Shown here piece by piece: positions 7,142-13,192 of a DNA stretch of 13,192 nucleotides. The stretch's first letter is position 1. Every line of letters starts with the position of its first letter. Both the position numbers and the translations under genes were made by a program. The notes under the pieces are model-generated. The model saw nothing but the letters and a program-made list of their open reading frames with translations, searched no databases and was not told where the DNA came from. The stretch is from assembly GCA_038236965.1 (NCBI GenBank), contig JBBRZF010000097.1, positions 1-13,192 on the forward strand, in the 5' to 3' direction. The stretch comes from JBBRZF01 sp038236965. GTDB lineage: Bacteria; Acidobacteriota; Terriglobia; Terriglobales; Acidobacteriaceae.

Positions 7142-9436
7142 CTATCTAACTTTCCACTTGGAACCCAGCGACGCGAGTTTCTCCTGCATCGAAGGCTGAG
7201 GCTTGGCGGGTGGCTTCGGCTGAGGCTTTTGCGACGGAGCCTGCGGCTTGGCCTTTGCTTGCGGCTTCTCTGTCGCACCTTGCAGTTGCTTGATGGAGAG
7301 CGCGATTCGCTTGGTCTTCGCGTCGGCGCTCAGCACTTTTACTTTCACAATCTGTCCGACCTTCACTGCTTCCGACGGGTCCTTTATATAGCGATTGGAA
7401 AGTTCGCTGATGTGTACCAGCCCATCCTGATGCACTCCGACATCGACGAACGCCCCGAATTTCGTTACGTTCGTCACCACGCCTTCGAGGATCATGCCGG
7501 GCTGTGCGTCGGAGATTTCCCGCACATTGTCATTGAAGGTCGGAGCGATGAACTTGTCCCGCGGATCGCGTCCGGGCTTACGCAGTTCGTCAAGAATGTC
7601 CTGCAAGGTGTAGGTGCCGGCCGAGAGTTGGCTGCGGTCAACCTTCTCCAGCAGTTCGGGTTTGCGGACAAGGTCTTCGATGGGAACCTTTAGCGACTCG
7701 GCCATCTGTCCCACCACACCGTAGGACTCGGGATGCACGGCCGTCATGTCCAGCGGATTATCGCCATTGCGTATGCGCAGAAATCCCGCCGCCTGCTCGA
7801 AAGTCTTTGGACCGATGCCCGGCACTTCCCTTAGCTGAACGCGCGAGCGAAAGCGTCCGTGCTCGTCGCGATACTTCACGATGTTGAGCGCCGTGCGCTC
7901 GGTGACTCCGGCAACGTAGCGCAACAGCGTCCACGAAGAAGTATTTAGATCGACGCCGACGCGGTTCACGCAACTCTCAATCACCTTTTCGAGCGACTGC
8001 TGAAGCTGTCGCTGGTCCACGTCGTGCTGGTATTGGCCTACGCCGATGGACTTCGGATCGACTTTCACCAGTTCGGACAAAGGATCCTGCAAACGACGTG
8101 CGATGGAAATCGCGCCGCGCACCGTCAGGTCGAGGTCAGGGAATTCCTGGCGGGCGACATCGGAAGCCGAATAGATGCTCGCTCCCGATTCGCTGACGGT
8201 CACAGAGAAAATGCTGTCGAGCTTCTGTTCGCGAAGGAAATCGCGCACAAAGGCATCGGTTTCGCGCGACGCCGTCCCATTGCCAATAGCGATCGCGCGC
8301 ACTTTGTGAGCGCGTATCAGTTTCTCCAGCATCTTTCCCGCCAACTCCGCCTCGCCTTTCGAGCGATGCAGGTAGATGACGTCGTTCGCAAGGAACTTCC
8401 CGGTCTCATCGACGACTGCGATCTTGCATCCTGTGCGCATGCCGGGATCGACACCGAGCACCGAGATCGGCCCCGCCGGAGGAGAGAGCAACAGGTCGTG
8501 CAGGTTTTCTCGGAAAACCTGGATGGCGTCTGTGTCGGAACGCTTTTTCAATTCAAGACGAATCTCGCCCTGGATAGAGGAGTTGAGTAACCGCTGCCAG
8601 GAGTCATCGATTGCGAGTTCCAGTTGCGGTGTCCAGTCGCCCTGCTGGCGAAGTGTGCGCGTACGCAGGATTCCAAGGGCGCGCTCCGGTTCGAGTTCGA
8701 TGAGGAAGAAAAGCACGCTTTCGTTTTCGCCGCGCCGAAGAGCCAACATCCTATGCGAGGGGATAGTCTTCACCGGCTCGCGATACTCGTAATACATCTT
8801 GAACTTTTCCTGCTCGTCCACGGCTGCCGTGGCTTTGCGGCTTACCACGACACCTTCTTCGAACATCAGCTGCCGCAGTGCTTTGCGCAGGTCGGCGTCT
8901 TCGCTGATCGTTTCTGCAACGATGTGGCGCGCGCCTTCCAGCGCGTCGTCCGAGGTGGCCACCCCTTTTTCTTCGTCCACAAACGTCGCCGCGAAATCAG
9001 CCAGCGGCTCTTCTGTTTTCTGTTGCGCCCAGATATATTGCGCTAGCGGTTCCAAACCTTTTTCGCGCGCGATCGTGGCCTTGGTGCGGCGTTTCGGCTT
9101 GAAGGGAAGGTACAGATCTTCCATCTCGCTCTTGTCGATGGTCGCTTCGATGCGGGATTTCAATTCGTCCGTCAGCTTGCCTTGTTCGGCGATGGAATCG
9201 AGTATGGTTTCCCGGCGCGCGGCGAGTTCGCGGAAATATCCAAGCTTTTCTTCGATCTCGCGTACTTTCACTTCGTCGAGATTGCCGGTGACTTCCTTAC
9301 GATAGCGCGCGATGAAAGGGACGGTGCCGCCCTCATCCAGCAACTCAATGACGGAAACAACTCCGCGCATGGGAATGTCGAGCAGTTGCGAAACGTGCAG
9401 CAGGATTTCCGGGGAAAGATTCTTCAATTCGCTCAT
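7142..9436 (-). CDS. tex: RNA-binding transcription accessory protein Tex
   Basis: 764 residues, the normal Tex length. Tex is a cytoplasmic, conserved nucleic-acid-binding protein related to eukaryotic Spt6; its exact bacterial role is not settled. Domain order is typical: N-terminal helical region with VPFIARYRKEVTGNLDEVKVREIEEKL (about 39-66), a YqgF/RNase H-like core starting at VLGVDPGMRTGCKIAVVD (326-343), helix-hairpin-helix region with VAGVTERTALNIVKYR and VPGIGPKTFEQAAGFLRI (508-555), and an S1 RNA-binding domain (about 647-717; MILEGVVTNVTKFGAFVDVGVHQDGLVHIS). The last 45 residues are a Lys/Pro/Gln/Ala-rich tail ending WKVR. It stands alone: 134 bases separate it from padR and 206 from the TonB gene. 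The start has no strong Shine-Dalgarno sequence, but the protein aligns from its first residues with the family opening. Confidence 0.96.
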   Translation of the reverse strand: MSELKNLSPEILLHVSQLLDIPMRGVVSVIELLDEGGTVPFIARYRKEVTGNLDEVKVREIEEKLGYFRELAARRETILDSIAEQGKLTDELKSRIEATIDKSEMEDLYLPFKPKRRTKATIAREKGLEPLAQYIWAQQKTEEPLADFAATFVDEEKGVATSDDALEGARHIVAETISEDADLRKALRQLMFEEGVVVSRKATAAVDEQEKFKMYYEYREPVKTIPSHRMLALRRGENESVLFFLIELEPERALGILRTRTLRQQGDWTPQLELAIDDSWQRLLNSSIQGEIRLELKKRSDTDAIQVFRENLHDLLLSPPAGPISVLGVDPGMRTGCKIAVVDETGKFLANDVIYLHRSKGEAELAGKMLEKLIRAHKVRAIAIGNGTASRETDAFVRDFLREQKLDSIFSVTVSESGASIYSASDVARQEFPDLDLTVRGAISIARRLQDPLSELVKVDPKSIGVGQYQHDVDQRQLQQSLEKVIESCVNRVGVDLNTSSWTLLRYVAGVTERTALNIVKYRDEHGRFRSRVQLREVPGIGPKTFEQAAGFLRIRNGDNPLDMTAVHPESYGVVGQMAESLKVPIEDLVRKPELLEKVDRSQLSAGTYTLQDILDELRKPGRDPRDKFIAPTFNDNVREISDAQPGMILEGVVTNVTKFGAFVDVGVHQDGLVHISELSNRYIKDPSEAVKVGQIVKVKVLSADAKTKRIALSIKQLQGATEKPQAKAKPQAPSQKPQPKPPAKPQPSMQEKLASLGSKWKVR

Positions 9437-9574
9437 GGGTGACTGTTGCCAATCTTAACTGAGGAGACGGTGGAAATTTCGCATGTCTGGAATGTTTGTT
9501 TAGCGACTGGGGAAGAGCGGCGATCGACAGACTGCCGCTACTCACCTGATTGAAAGTCAGATCGTGCCGGATCG

Positions 9575-9595
9575 CGAGCGCGCTTCACCCGCTCG
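9575..9595. terminator. Hairpin after the tonB-like gene, weak candidate
   Basis: CGAGCG (9575-9580) pairs with CGCTCG (9590-9595) around a 9-base loop, about 48 bases past the TonB-like stop on the minus strand. No T-run on either strand, so this is only a structural hint. The rest of 9437-9642 shows nothing clear. Confidence 0.2.
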
Positions 9596-9642
9596 TTATG
9601 GGGTAGGAAACCGAGAAGGACTCTGATGTTCCAGGCCTGAGA

Positions 9643-10284
9643 TTAGCTGGGAAAGTGGAAATGCACATCCTGCTTGGAGGCGACGGCGATACCGTCCACC
9701 TTGGCTGGCGTGAAGTGCCATTGCTTGAGCGTACTGACGATGATGTCTTCCAGTCCGAAGCCGACGTGCTGAAGCACAGCCGTTTCCGTGACTTCTCCGG
9801 TCTCGCTGATGGTGACTTCGACGATGACGTCGCCGCGTATCCAGTCCGGCAGTTTTGAGCGAATGATCGGCGGGTCGGGCGCGATCGTCGGCAGCGCAAC
9901 CCGCACGTCATGGTCATTCACGAATCCGCTGCTGAGCGAGCCCAGCACATATCCCGGCATTCCCGGTCTTAGCGATTGGCTCGGAACCGCGGCTTGCTGC
10001 ACCGGCTGCGCAGCTGTTTTCTTCTTCTTCGCCGCCTGCAGACGCAGGGTGCGGTCGCGTTCCTGCTCCGGGTCGGGCTTCTTCGCCTGCAGGACACTGG
10101 CGCCCGGCGCAAACAGCATGGTCGTGGTCACACCTCCGCCACCCATTCCGCGCAACGAGCCTTCCGGCTTCAAAATGCGGGCCGCCGGGTGATACCCCAG
10201 CGCTGCAATGACCGCCGCATGAATGGCGAAAGATATTGCCTGCGATGTGCGCGAACGCTTCTGTCCCTCGGTCCCCAGCTTCAT
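9643..10284 (-). CDS. TonB-like energy transducer protein
   Basis: 213 residues from the chosen start. TonB proteins sit in the inner membrane, span the periplasm and pass the energy of the proton gradient to outer-membrane transporters. Residues about 14-35 form the N-terminal anchor (AISFAIHAAVIAALGY). Residues 65-145 are a Lys/Gln/Ala/Pro-rich periplasmic linker. Residues 147-212 match the TonB C-terminal domain: PDWIRGDVIVEVTISETGEVTE ... ILKQWHF-like TLKQWHFTPAKVDGIAV. The frame is open up to 10533, but that extension reads through the tRNA remnant and lacks family likeness, so Met at 10284 (MKLGTEG) just before the anchor is preferred; Met at 10332 is the alternative. No exbB, exbD or outer-membrane receptor gene is next to it, so its partner is unknown. 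The C-terminal domain could also serve an uncharacterised envelope role. Confidence 0.85.
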   Translation of the reverse strand: MKLGTEGQKRSRTSQAISFAIHAAVIAALGYHPAARILKPEGSLRGMGGGGVTTTMLFAPGASVLQAKKPDPEQERDRTLRLQAAKKKKTAAQPVQQAAVPSQSLRPGMPGYVLGSLSSGFVNDHDVRVALPTIAPDPPIIRSKLPDWIRGDVIVEVTISETGEVTETAVLQHVGFGLEDIIVSTLKQWHFTPAKVDGIAVASKQDVHFHFPS

Positions 10285-10290
10285 ACCTCT

Positions 10291-10319
10291 ATCAGACGCA
10301 AAAAAACGGCGATGGTCAA
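10291..10319 (-). promoter_or_regulatory. Promoter of the tonB-like gene, possibly leaderless
   Basis: On the minus strand TTGACC (10319-10314, 5 of 6) is followed after 17 bases by TCTGAT (10296-10291, 4 of 6). Six bases then lead directly to the ATG at 10284, so the first transcribed base would be at or next to the start codon. AGAGGT lies immediately before the ATG, too close to be a normal ribosome site. If real, this excludes the upstream starts at 10332 and 10533. Confidence 0.4.
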
Positions 10320-10349
10320 CCAGGTTGGGCATCAATAAATGCGGCCGCC

Positions 10350-10366
10350 TTCCAGCATCTCTGGAA
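10350..10366. repeat. Inverted repeat TTCCAG-5-CTGGAA
   Basis: Perfect 6-bp arms with a 5-base centre, about 30 bases upstream of the -35 proposed for the tonB-like gene. Could be an activator or repressor site or a chance hairpin. Nothing else supportable was seen in 10320-10482. Confidence 0.3.
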
Positions 10367-10484
10367 CCGAAGTTATCTGAGCTACTCCGGGCGGCGGCTC
10401 GATAGGCTTGGAATCTCTTCGGTGAAGGCCGCCTGGCAACCGGGAGTCTATTGACTGGGAAGGCGAAGGGAAAATTGAAGAAAT

Positions 10485-10534
10485 TGGTCGGGGCGACTGT
10501 ATTCGAACCAGCGACCCCCTGCGCCCAAGGCAAT
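10485..10534 (-). pseudogene. 3'-half remnant of a tRNA-Pro (TGG anticodon)
   Basis: Read on the minus strand, 10534-10485 matches the second half of a bacterial proline tRNA: anticodon loop CTTGGGC with anticodon TGG, variable loop GGGTC, T-arm GCTGG-TTCGAAT-ACAGT, acceptor strand CGCCCCG, discriminator A and an encoded CCA. The 5' half is missing: the bases beyond 10534 give no D-arm, and no CGGGGCG is present to pair with the acceptor strand. The T-stem has one mismatch (G53 against A61) and the anticodon stem has an A-G mismatch and a wobble pair, so it is not a working tRNA. It could be a relic, or the target-site copy left by an element integrating into a tRNA gene. Reading frames across it (FEPATP...) are artefacts of tRNA sequence. 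Confidence 0.65.
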
Positions 10535-10777
10535 GGTTCTGGATCTTTGAATCGGTCGGGGAACGTCGGAGATCAATGCTTTCCGCCGCTAGAATTGCGG
10601 GGTCTGCTGCATCTGCACCTAGAACGACCATCATGCTCCGACCGATACCGACGTATGCAGATATCGACCAACATGAAGCCTTGATGTGAGCATTCATGTG
10701 AGCGCACTGAAAACGCGTTCAAGCAAGAATCAGGCACTACGAAAACGAAATGCTGGCGTCCTGGGAGGCGCGCACTC

Positions 10778-11293
10778 ATGTCACGCAATAGAGAAGATCG
10801 AGACCATCATCATTCAAGTTCAAGTGAACGATCCAAGTGCACGAAAGCTGGGTGCATAAGAGAATCTCAAGAATTGGACGCCTACCTGAAAAGTAATCCG
10901 GCTCTCAAAAGCATGCGTGAGGGGTTTGAGGGCTGGATTCGGGAGCATGAATTGACGCCGTACCTCAATTGGTTGACTCCTCGCCAATGGGCTGAGTTGA
11001 AGTACGGCGAAACCCTCGATGATGCGGGGTTGGTTCTCATATTCGAAGAGACTGAACTGGTGGACTTTTTCAATAACTACATTCAATGCGACTGGGTGGT
11101 TTCGGGCCTGAGCGATGTAGTTCGAATTGCTGGCTATTCGGGTGAGCTCGGGCACATGGAGTATGGGGTTTTACAAACTCGACGAGGATTCGCTTTCGGA
11201 ATGGGCGAAGAGAGCGGCGAATGGTCAAACAGTTCAAGTACGCAGCTATCGCCTTCAATGAGCCGTTGGTTAGAGGAAGAGCGACACTACTGA
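10778..11293 (+). CDS. Hypothetical protein, 171 residues, family not recognised
   Basis: A good ribosome site GGGAGG (10763-10768) lies nine bases before the ATG. Residues 1-25 are polar and probably disordered (DRDHHHSSSSERSK), with two cysteines at CTKAGC that are not part of a recognised metal site. Residues about 30-110 look helical and rich in aromatic and acidic residues (ELTPYLNWLTPRQWAELKYG, LVLIFEETELVDFFNNYIQCDWVV), the rest is Gly/Ser-rich. No signal peptide or membrane helix. I do not recognise a domain and assign no function. It sits alone between the tRNA-Pro remnant and an iron-sulfur gene, with codon use less C-rich than the neighbouring amidase gene, which fits an acquired gene. 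Two direct copies of ATGTGAGC (10684-10691 and 10696-10703) lie upstream. Some homologues may begin at a later Met, such as MREG. Confidence 0.6.
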   Translation: MSRNREDRDHHHSSSSERSKCTKAGCIRESQELDAYLKSNPALKSMREGFEGWIREHELTPYLNWLTPRQWAELKYGETLDDAGLVLIFEETELVDFFNNYIQCDWVVSGLSDVVRIAGYSGELGHMEYGVLQTRRGFAFGMGEESGEWSNSSSTQLSPSMSRWLEEERHY

Positions 11294-11624
11294 TTCTGAC
11301 ATACGAAGCCTCTGAAGGCCTATGTGGCTAGGCTGTCGTATCAACGCAATTTACTTCGAGATTGCCCATTTCCAATGCGGATGTGGAAAGTTGAACTACC
11401 CGGAAATTCCACAGCGAGAGAAAACCCGGCCACCCGGCAGGATCGGTCGGGGCACCGCCTACGGATAAACCATCCGCAGCTTAACGCGATTCCCGTTCCG
11501 GGATACTGAACGCGAAGCCCTGTTCACGCTCGGTATCCTGCAAGACGAGAAAATTCAGATTTACTGGACTCTTTGACTGTCCGACCAGCATTGAACGACT
11601 ACGGGAAACAGTCGGCTTGGCCAT
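11294..11624. other. Intergenic region with inverted repeats, no gene seen
   Basis: 331 bases between convergent genes. It contains a nested inverted repeat: GGATAC (11501-11506) with GTATCC (11533-11538), and inside it TGAAC (11507-11511) with GTTCA (11522-11526). A second imperfect pair is GACTGT (11575-11580) with ACAGTC (11608-11613), just beyond the sdhB-like stop on the minus strand. Neither has a T-run. The short frame at 11324-11509 has no ribosome site or family likeness and is not called. Confidence 0.4.
11442..11452. repeat. Direct repeat ATCGGTCGGGG, second copy of the one at 10551-10561
   Basis: The same 11 bases occur at 10551-10561, and a 10-of-11 match (ATTGGTCGGGG) at 10483-10493 covers the acceptor end of the tRNA-Pro remnant. 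The two identical copies bracket the unknown gene at 10778-11293. They are short and could be chance in GC-rich DNA. Confidence 0.3.
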
Positions 11625-12422
11625 CTATCGCAGGGGTTTCCTGTGGCCCACTTCGCCTTCCGTAGCCGTCTCAGGGCTGTGAAACAGGTCTTTGATAGCC
11701 TGTTTCATGGTCTGCCCGTCTACCACCGAAATTGACGTAGTCAGTGGAATGTTCTTAGGGCAAATCTGCACGCAGTTCTGCGCGTAGGAACACTGATGAA
11801 TTCCGCCATCGCCCATCATGGCGTGCAGTCGTTCGGTTTTGAGCGCTCCCCCGGTTGGATGTTCGTTGAACAGGCGCACCTGGTTAATGATCGCCGCACC
11901 GACGAAGCGTGTTGCCGGGGTCACTTCCGGACAGACTTCCAGGCACAGGCAGCAGGAGATGCAACGCGACAACGGGTACATCTTTTCCTGGGTTGAAGGA
12001 TCGACGTGAGGACCCGCCCCTAGAGCATATGTGCCGTCGAGCGGCACCCAAGCCTTCACTAACTTAAGGTTTTCGAACAGGACACTGCGGTCGACCGCTA
12101 AATCGCGTACCACGGGAAACCGTGAAAGAGGCTCCAGCCGAATTGGGTGATCGAGCTTGTCTATGAGTGCGGAACAAGCCATGGCGGCGCGACCGTTGAT
12201 CAGCATGGCGCATGAGCCGCAAACTTCCTCCAGACAGTTGGAGTCGTACGTGATGGGAGTGGTCGCCTTTCCGAAGCGATCAACCGGGTTCGAGGCAATG
12301 TCCATCAATCCTATGATGACGTTCATCCCTGGCCTCCAACGCAGGTCGAATTCTTCCCAGTAAGACCGTGATTCCGGCGTGGGCTGGCGTTTGATAGTGA
12401 ACCGGACTGTCTTATCAGCCAT
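11625..12422 (-). CDS. sdhB: Succinate dehydrogenase/fumarate reductase iron-sulfur subunit
   Basis: 265 residues. In complex II this subunit carries electrons from the flavoprotein to the quinone site at the inner membrane. A [2Fe-2S] ferredoxin domain shows DSNCLEEVCGSCAMLINGR with Cys63, 68, 71 and 83. The C-terminal domain holds a [4Fe-4S] motif CISCCLCLEVCP (Cys154, 157, 160, 164) and a [3Fe-4S] motif CSYAQNCVQICP (Cys211, 217, 221). The frame is open to 12458, but the ATG at 12422 (MADKTVRF) follows a strong ribosome site (AGAGGAG, seven bases away) that the longer version would translate as protein, so the shorter start is chosen. No flavoprotein (sdhA) or membrane anchor lies beside it: the upstream neighbour is a divergent cupin and downstream is a 331-base gap. 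It may complete a complex encoded elsewhere or serve another reductase. Confidence 0.93.
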   Translation of the reverse strand: MADKTVRFTIKRQPTPESRSYWEEFDLRWRPGMNVIIGLMDIASNPVDRFGKATTPITYDSNCLEEVCGSCAMLINGRAAMACSALIDKLDHPIRLEPLSRFPVVRDLAVDRSVLFENLKLVKAWVPLDGTYALGAGPHVDPSTQEKMYPLSRCISCCLCLEVCPEVTPATRFVGAAIINQVRLFNEHPTGGALKTERLHAMMGDGGIHQCSYAQNCVQICPKNIPLTTSISVVDGQTMKQAIKDLFHSPETATEGEVGHRKPLR

Positions 12423-12555
12423 GGCGTACTCCTCTCGTATGTTTTTCCACTCGGGCACTATGCGCAGGCAGCGGCCTGCTGTCCTCTATGCCACTACTGG
12501 GCCAATTTGGCGCAAACAAAATCACGTCGCTGGTCAATACAGAGCATCCTATATA

Positions 12556-12570
12556 TATCGTATTACGATA
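12556..12570. promoter_or_regulatory. Perfect palindrome TATCGTATTACGATA between divergent genes
   Basis: Seven-bp arms around one central T, set in AT-rich DNA (TATATATA to the left, CAAATACAAA to the right) between sdhB and the cupin gene. On the minus strand it falls between TTGTAT and TATATA, a weak promoter pair for sdhB with 16-bp spacing; on the plus strand it follows TATATA, a possible -10 for the cupin gene. A dimeric regulator bound here could control both directions. The regulator is unknown. Confidence 0.55.
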
Positions 12571-12623
12571 CAAATACAAAAGTGACGGTTGGCTGAGTTT
12601 AAGAGACGAGGGACAACGAGCTT

Positions 12624-12944
12624 ATGGAATACAAGTTTATTGCTGATTTGGTCGCGGAAGTGAGCATTCCTGACGAGGGGATTTTCAGCCGAGTATTGCA
12701 AAAAGATCAGTACGTCAACATAACCGCCTTCGGATTCGCGCAAGGACAGGAACTTTCGACGCACTCCGCGCCGACTCCTGCCGTTCTCTATTTCGTCACT
12801 GGGGAAGCAGAGGTCAAACTGGGGGAAGATACCGTCCATGCAACCGCAGGTTCATTCGTATACATGCCTCCGATGCTCCCGCACGCCATCTCAGCCCAAA
12901 CACCGGTGTTGATGCTGCTGACCCAAGTGAAGGTGGCTAAATAA
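12624..12944 (+). CDS. Small single-domain cupin protein
   Basis: 106 residues forming one cupin barrel. Motif 1 is GQELSTHSAPTPAVLYFVTGE (about 41-61) and motif 2 is GSFVYMPPMLPHAI (76-89). Of the usual metal ligands, His47 and His87 are present, but the second His of HxH is Ala49 and the usual Glu is lost, so metal binding may be altered or absent. No substrate can be named. A ribosome site GAGGGA (12608-12613) lies ten bases before the ATG. The gene is 68 bases upstream of an FAD-dependent oxidoreductase on the same strand, with which it probably forms an operon, and is divergent from sdhB across the palindrome at 12556-12570. This suggests a role linked to redox chemistry or its sensing. 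Confidence 0.88.
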   Translation: MEYKFIADLVAEVSIPDEGIFSRVLQKDQYVNITAFGFAQGQELSTHSAPTPAVLYFVTGEAEVKLGEDTVHATAGSFVYMPPMLPHAISAQTPVLMLLTQVKVAK

Positions 12945-13012
12945 TAGCCACGAATCCGATTCACAAGGAAGCGGGTGACACAGCCGTCAGAGCCACGCAT
13001 GAGAGGTATGAC

Positions 13013-13192
13013 ATGAATACTGCTATCGCAAGACGGCCAAACGACTTGATGAGACTGATAAGTCGCCAAGAAGTGGCCGAAAACACCATGGCTTTCCACT
13101 TTGAAAAGCCAGATGGTTTTATCCCGGGACAATTCCTGGACATGACGCTATTAACGCCGTTCGAAACGGACGCGGAGGGGAACACGCGAGGC
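13013..13192 (+). CDS. Flavin-dependent ferredoxin/flavodoxin--NAD(P)H reductase-like protein, N-terminal part
   Basis: Sixty codons are visible, running open through the window edge. The start has a clear ribosome site (GAGAGG, 13001-13006, six bases before the ATG); an upstream ATG at 12999 stops after five codons. The sequence RLISRQEVAENTMAFHFEKPDGFIPGQFLDMTLL, then ETDAEGNTRG, matches the opening strands of the FAD-binding barrel of the ferredoxin--NADP reductase superfamily, where relatives continue with a R-x-F/Y-S flavin-binding motif just past the edge seen here. The NAD(P) domain and any added ferredoxin domain are outside the window, so electron partner and substrate cannot be told. 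It follows the cupin gene by 68 bases on the same strand. Confidence 0.8.
   Translation, partial: MNTAIARRPNDLMRLISRQEVAENTMAFHFEKPDGFIPGQFLDMTLLTPFETDAEGNTRG

Noticed and set aside
10485..10560. Complete functional tRNA-Pro
   Set aside because: No D-arm or 5' acceptor strand can be found and two stems have mismatches, so only the 3' half is claimed.
10451..10684. Plus-strand frame with FEPATPCAQG near its start
   Set aside because: This is the well-known artefact peptide produced by reading a tRNA-Pro sequence in antisense.
12423..12458. Longer SdhB beginning at 12458
   Set aside because: The additional 12 codons contain the AGAGGAG ribosome site for the ATG at 12422 and have no family likeness.
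13001..13185. Minus-strand frame overlapping the right-end reductase
   Set aside because: The plus-strand frame has a clear ribosome site and matches the FAD-binding reductase opening; the antisense frame has no support.

Overview
The window looks like chromosomal DNA from an Acidobacteriota (Terriglobia-like) genome. This is inferred from gene content, not from a marker gene. The clues are a PadR regulator fused head-to-tail to a MacB/FtsX-type 'ADOP' permease carrying the PadR-linked prefix domain, a TPR-AMIN-Amidase_3 cell-wall hydrolase, a DUF6599-like exported protein, and fairly high GC with C/G-rich third positions.

Layout from left to right. (1) 2-3517, plus strand: a periplasmic N-acetylmuramoyl-L-alanine amidase and an exported, membrane-anchored protein of unknown function. 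(2) 3518-3967: a 450-base stretch without a convincing protein gene, holding a perfect 15-bp palindrome, a near-consensus sigma-70 promoter, a strong hairpin terminator about 50 bases after the predicted start site, and three tandem 20-nt repeats. Together these suggest a small RNA locus. (3) 3968-7053, minus strand: a PadR regulator with an operator-like dyad over its own promoter, overlapping an ADOP permease gene that is broken in two places (about 6390 and about 4500), so it is a pseudogene. (4) 7142-9436, minus: the RNA-binding transcription accessory protein Tex. (5) 9643-10284, minus: a TonB-like energy transducer. A better start than the longest reading frame is proposed, with a promoter that would make its message leaderless. 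(6) 10285-11624: a patchy accessory stretch with a 3'-half remnant of tRNA-Pro(TGG), short GGTCGGGG-containing repeats and one unrecognised 171-residue gene. (7) 11625-13192: an iron-sulfur subunit of the succinate dehydrogenase/fumarate reductase family without its flavoprotein or membrane partners in view. It is divergent from a small cupin gene followed by the start of an FAD/NAD(P)H oxidoreductase. The divergent spacer holds a perfect palindrome TATCGTATTACGATA.

The first five regions are mostly independent housekeeping or envelope genes. The right end looks like a small redox gene group, probably under one shared operator. No CRISPR array, insertion sequence, rRNA or intact tRNA was seen. 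The most original material is the putative small RNA unit at 3569-3769, the tRNA-remnant/repeat region around the unknown gene, and the orphan SdhB with its divergent operator.
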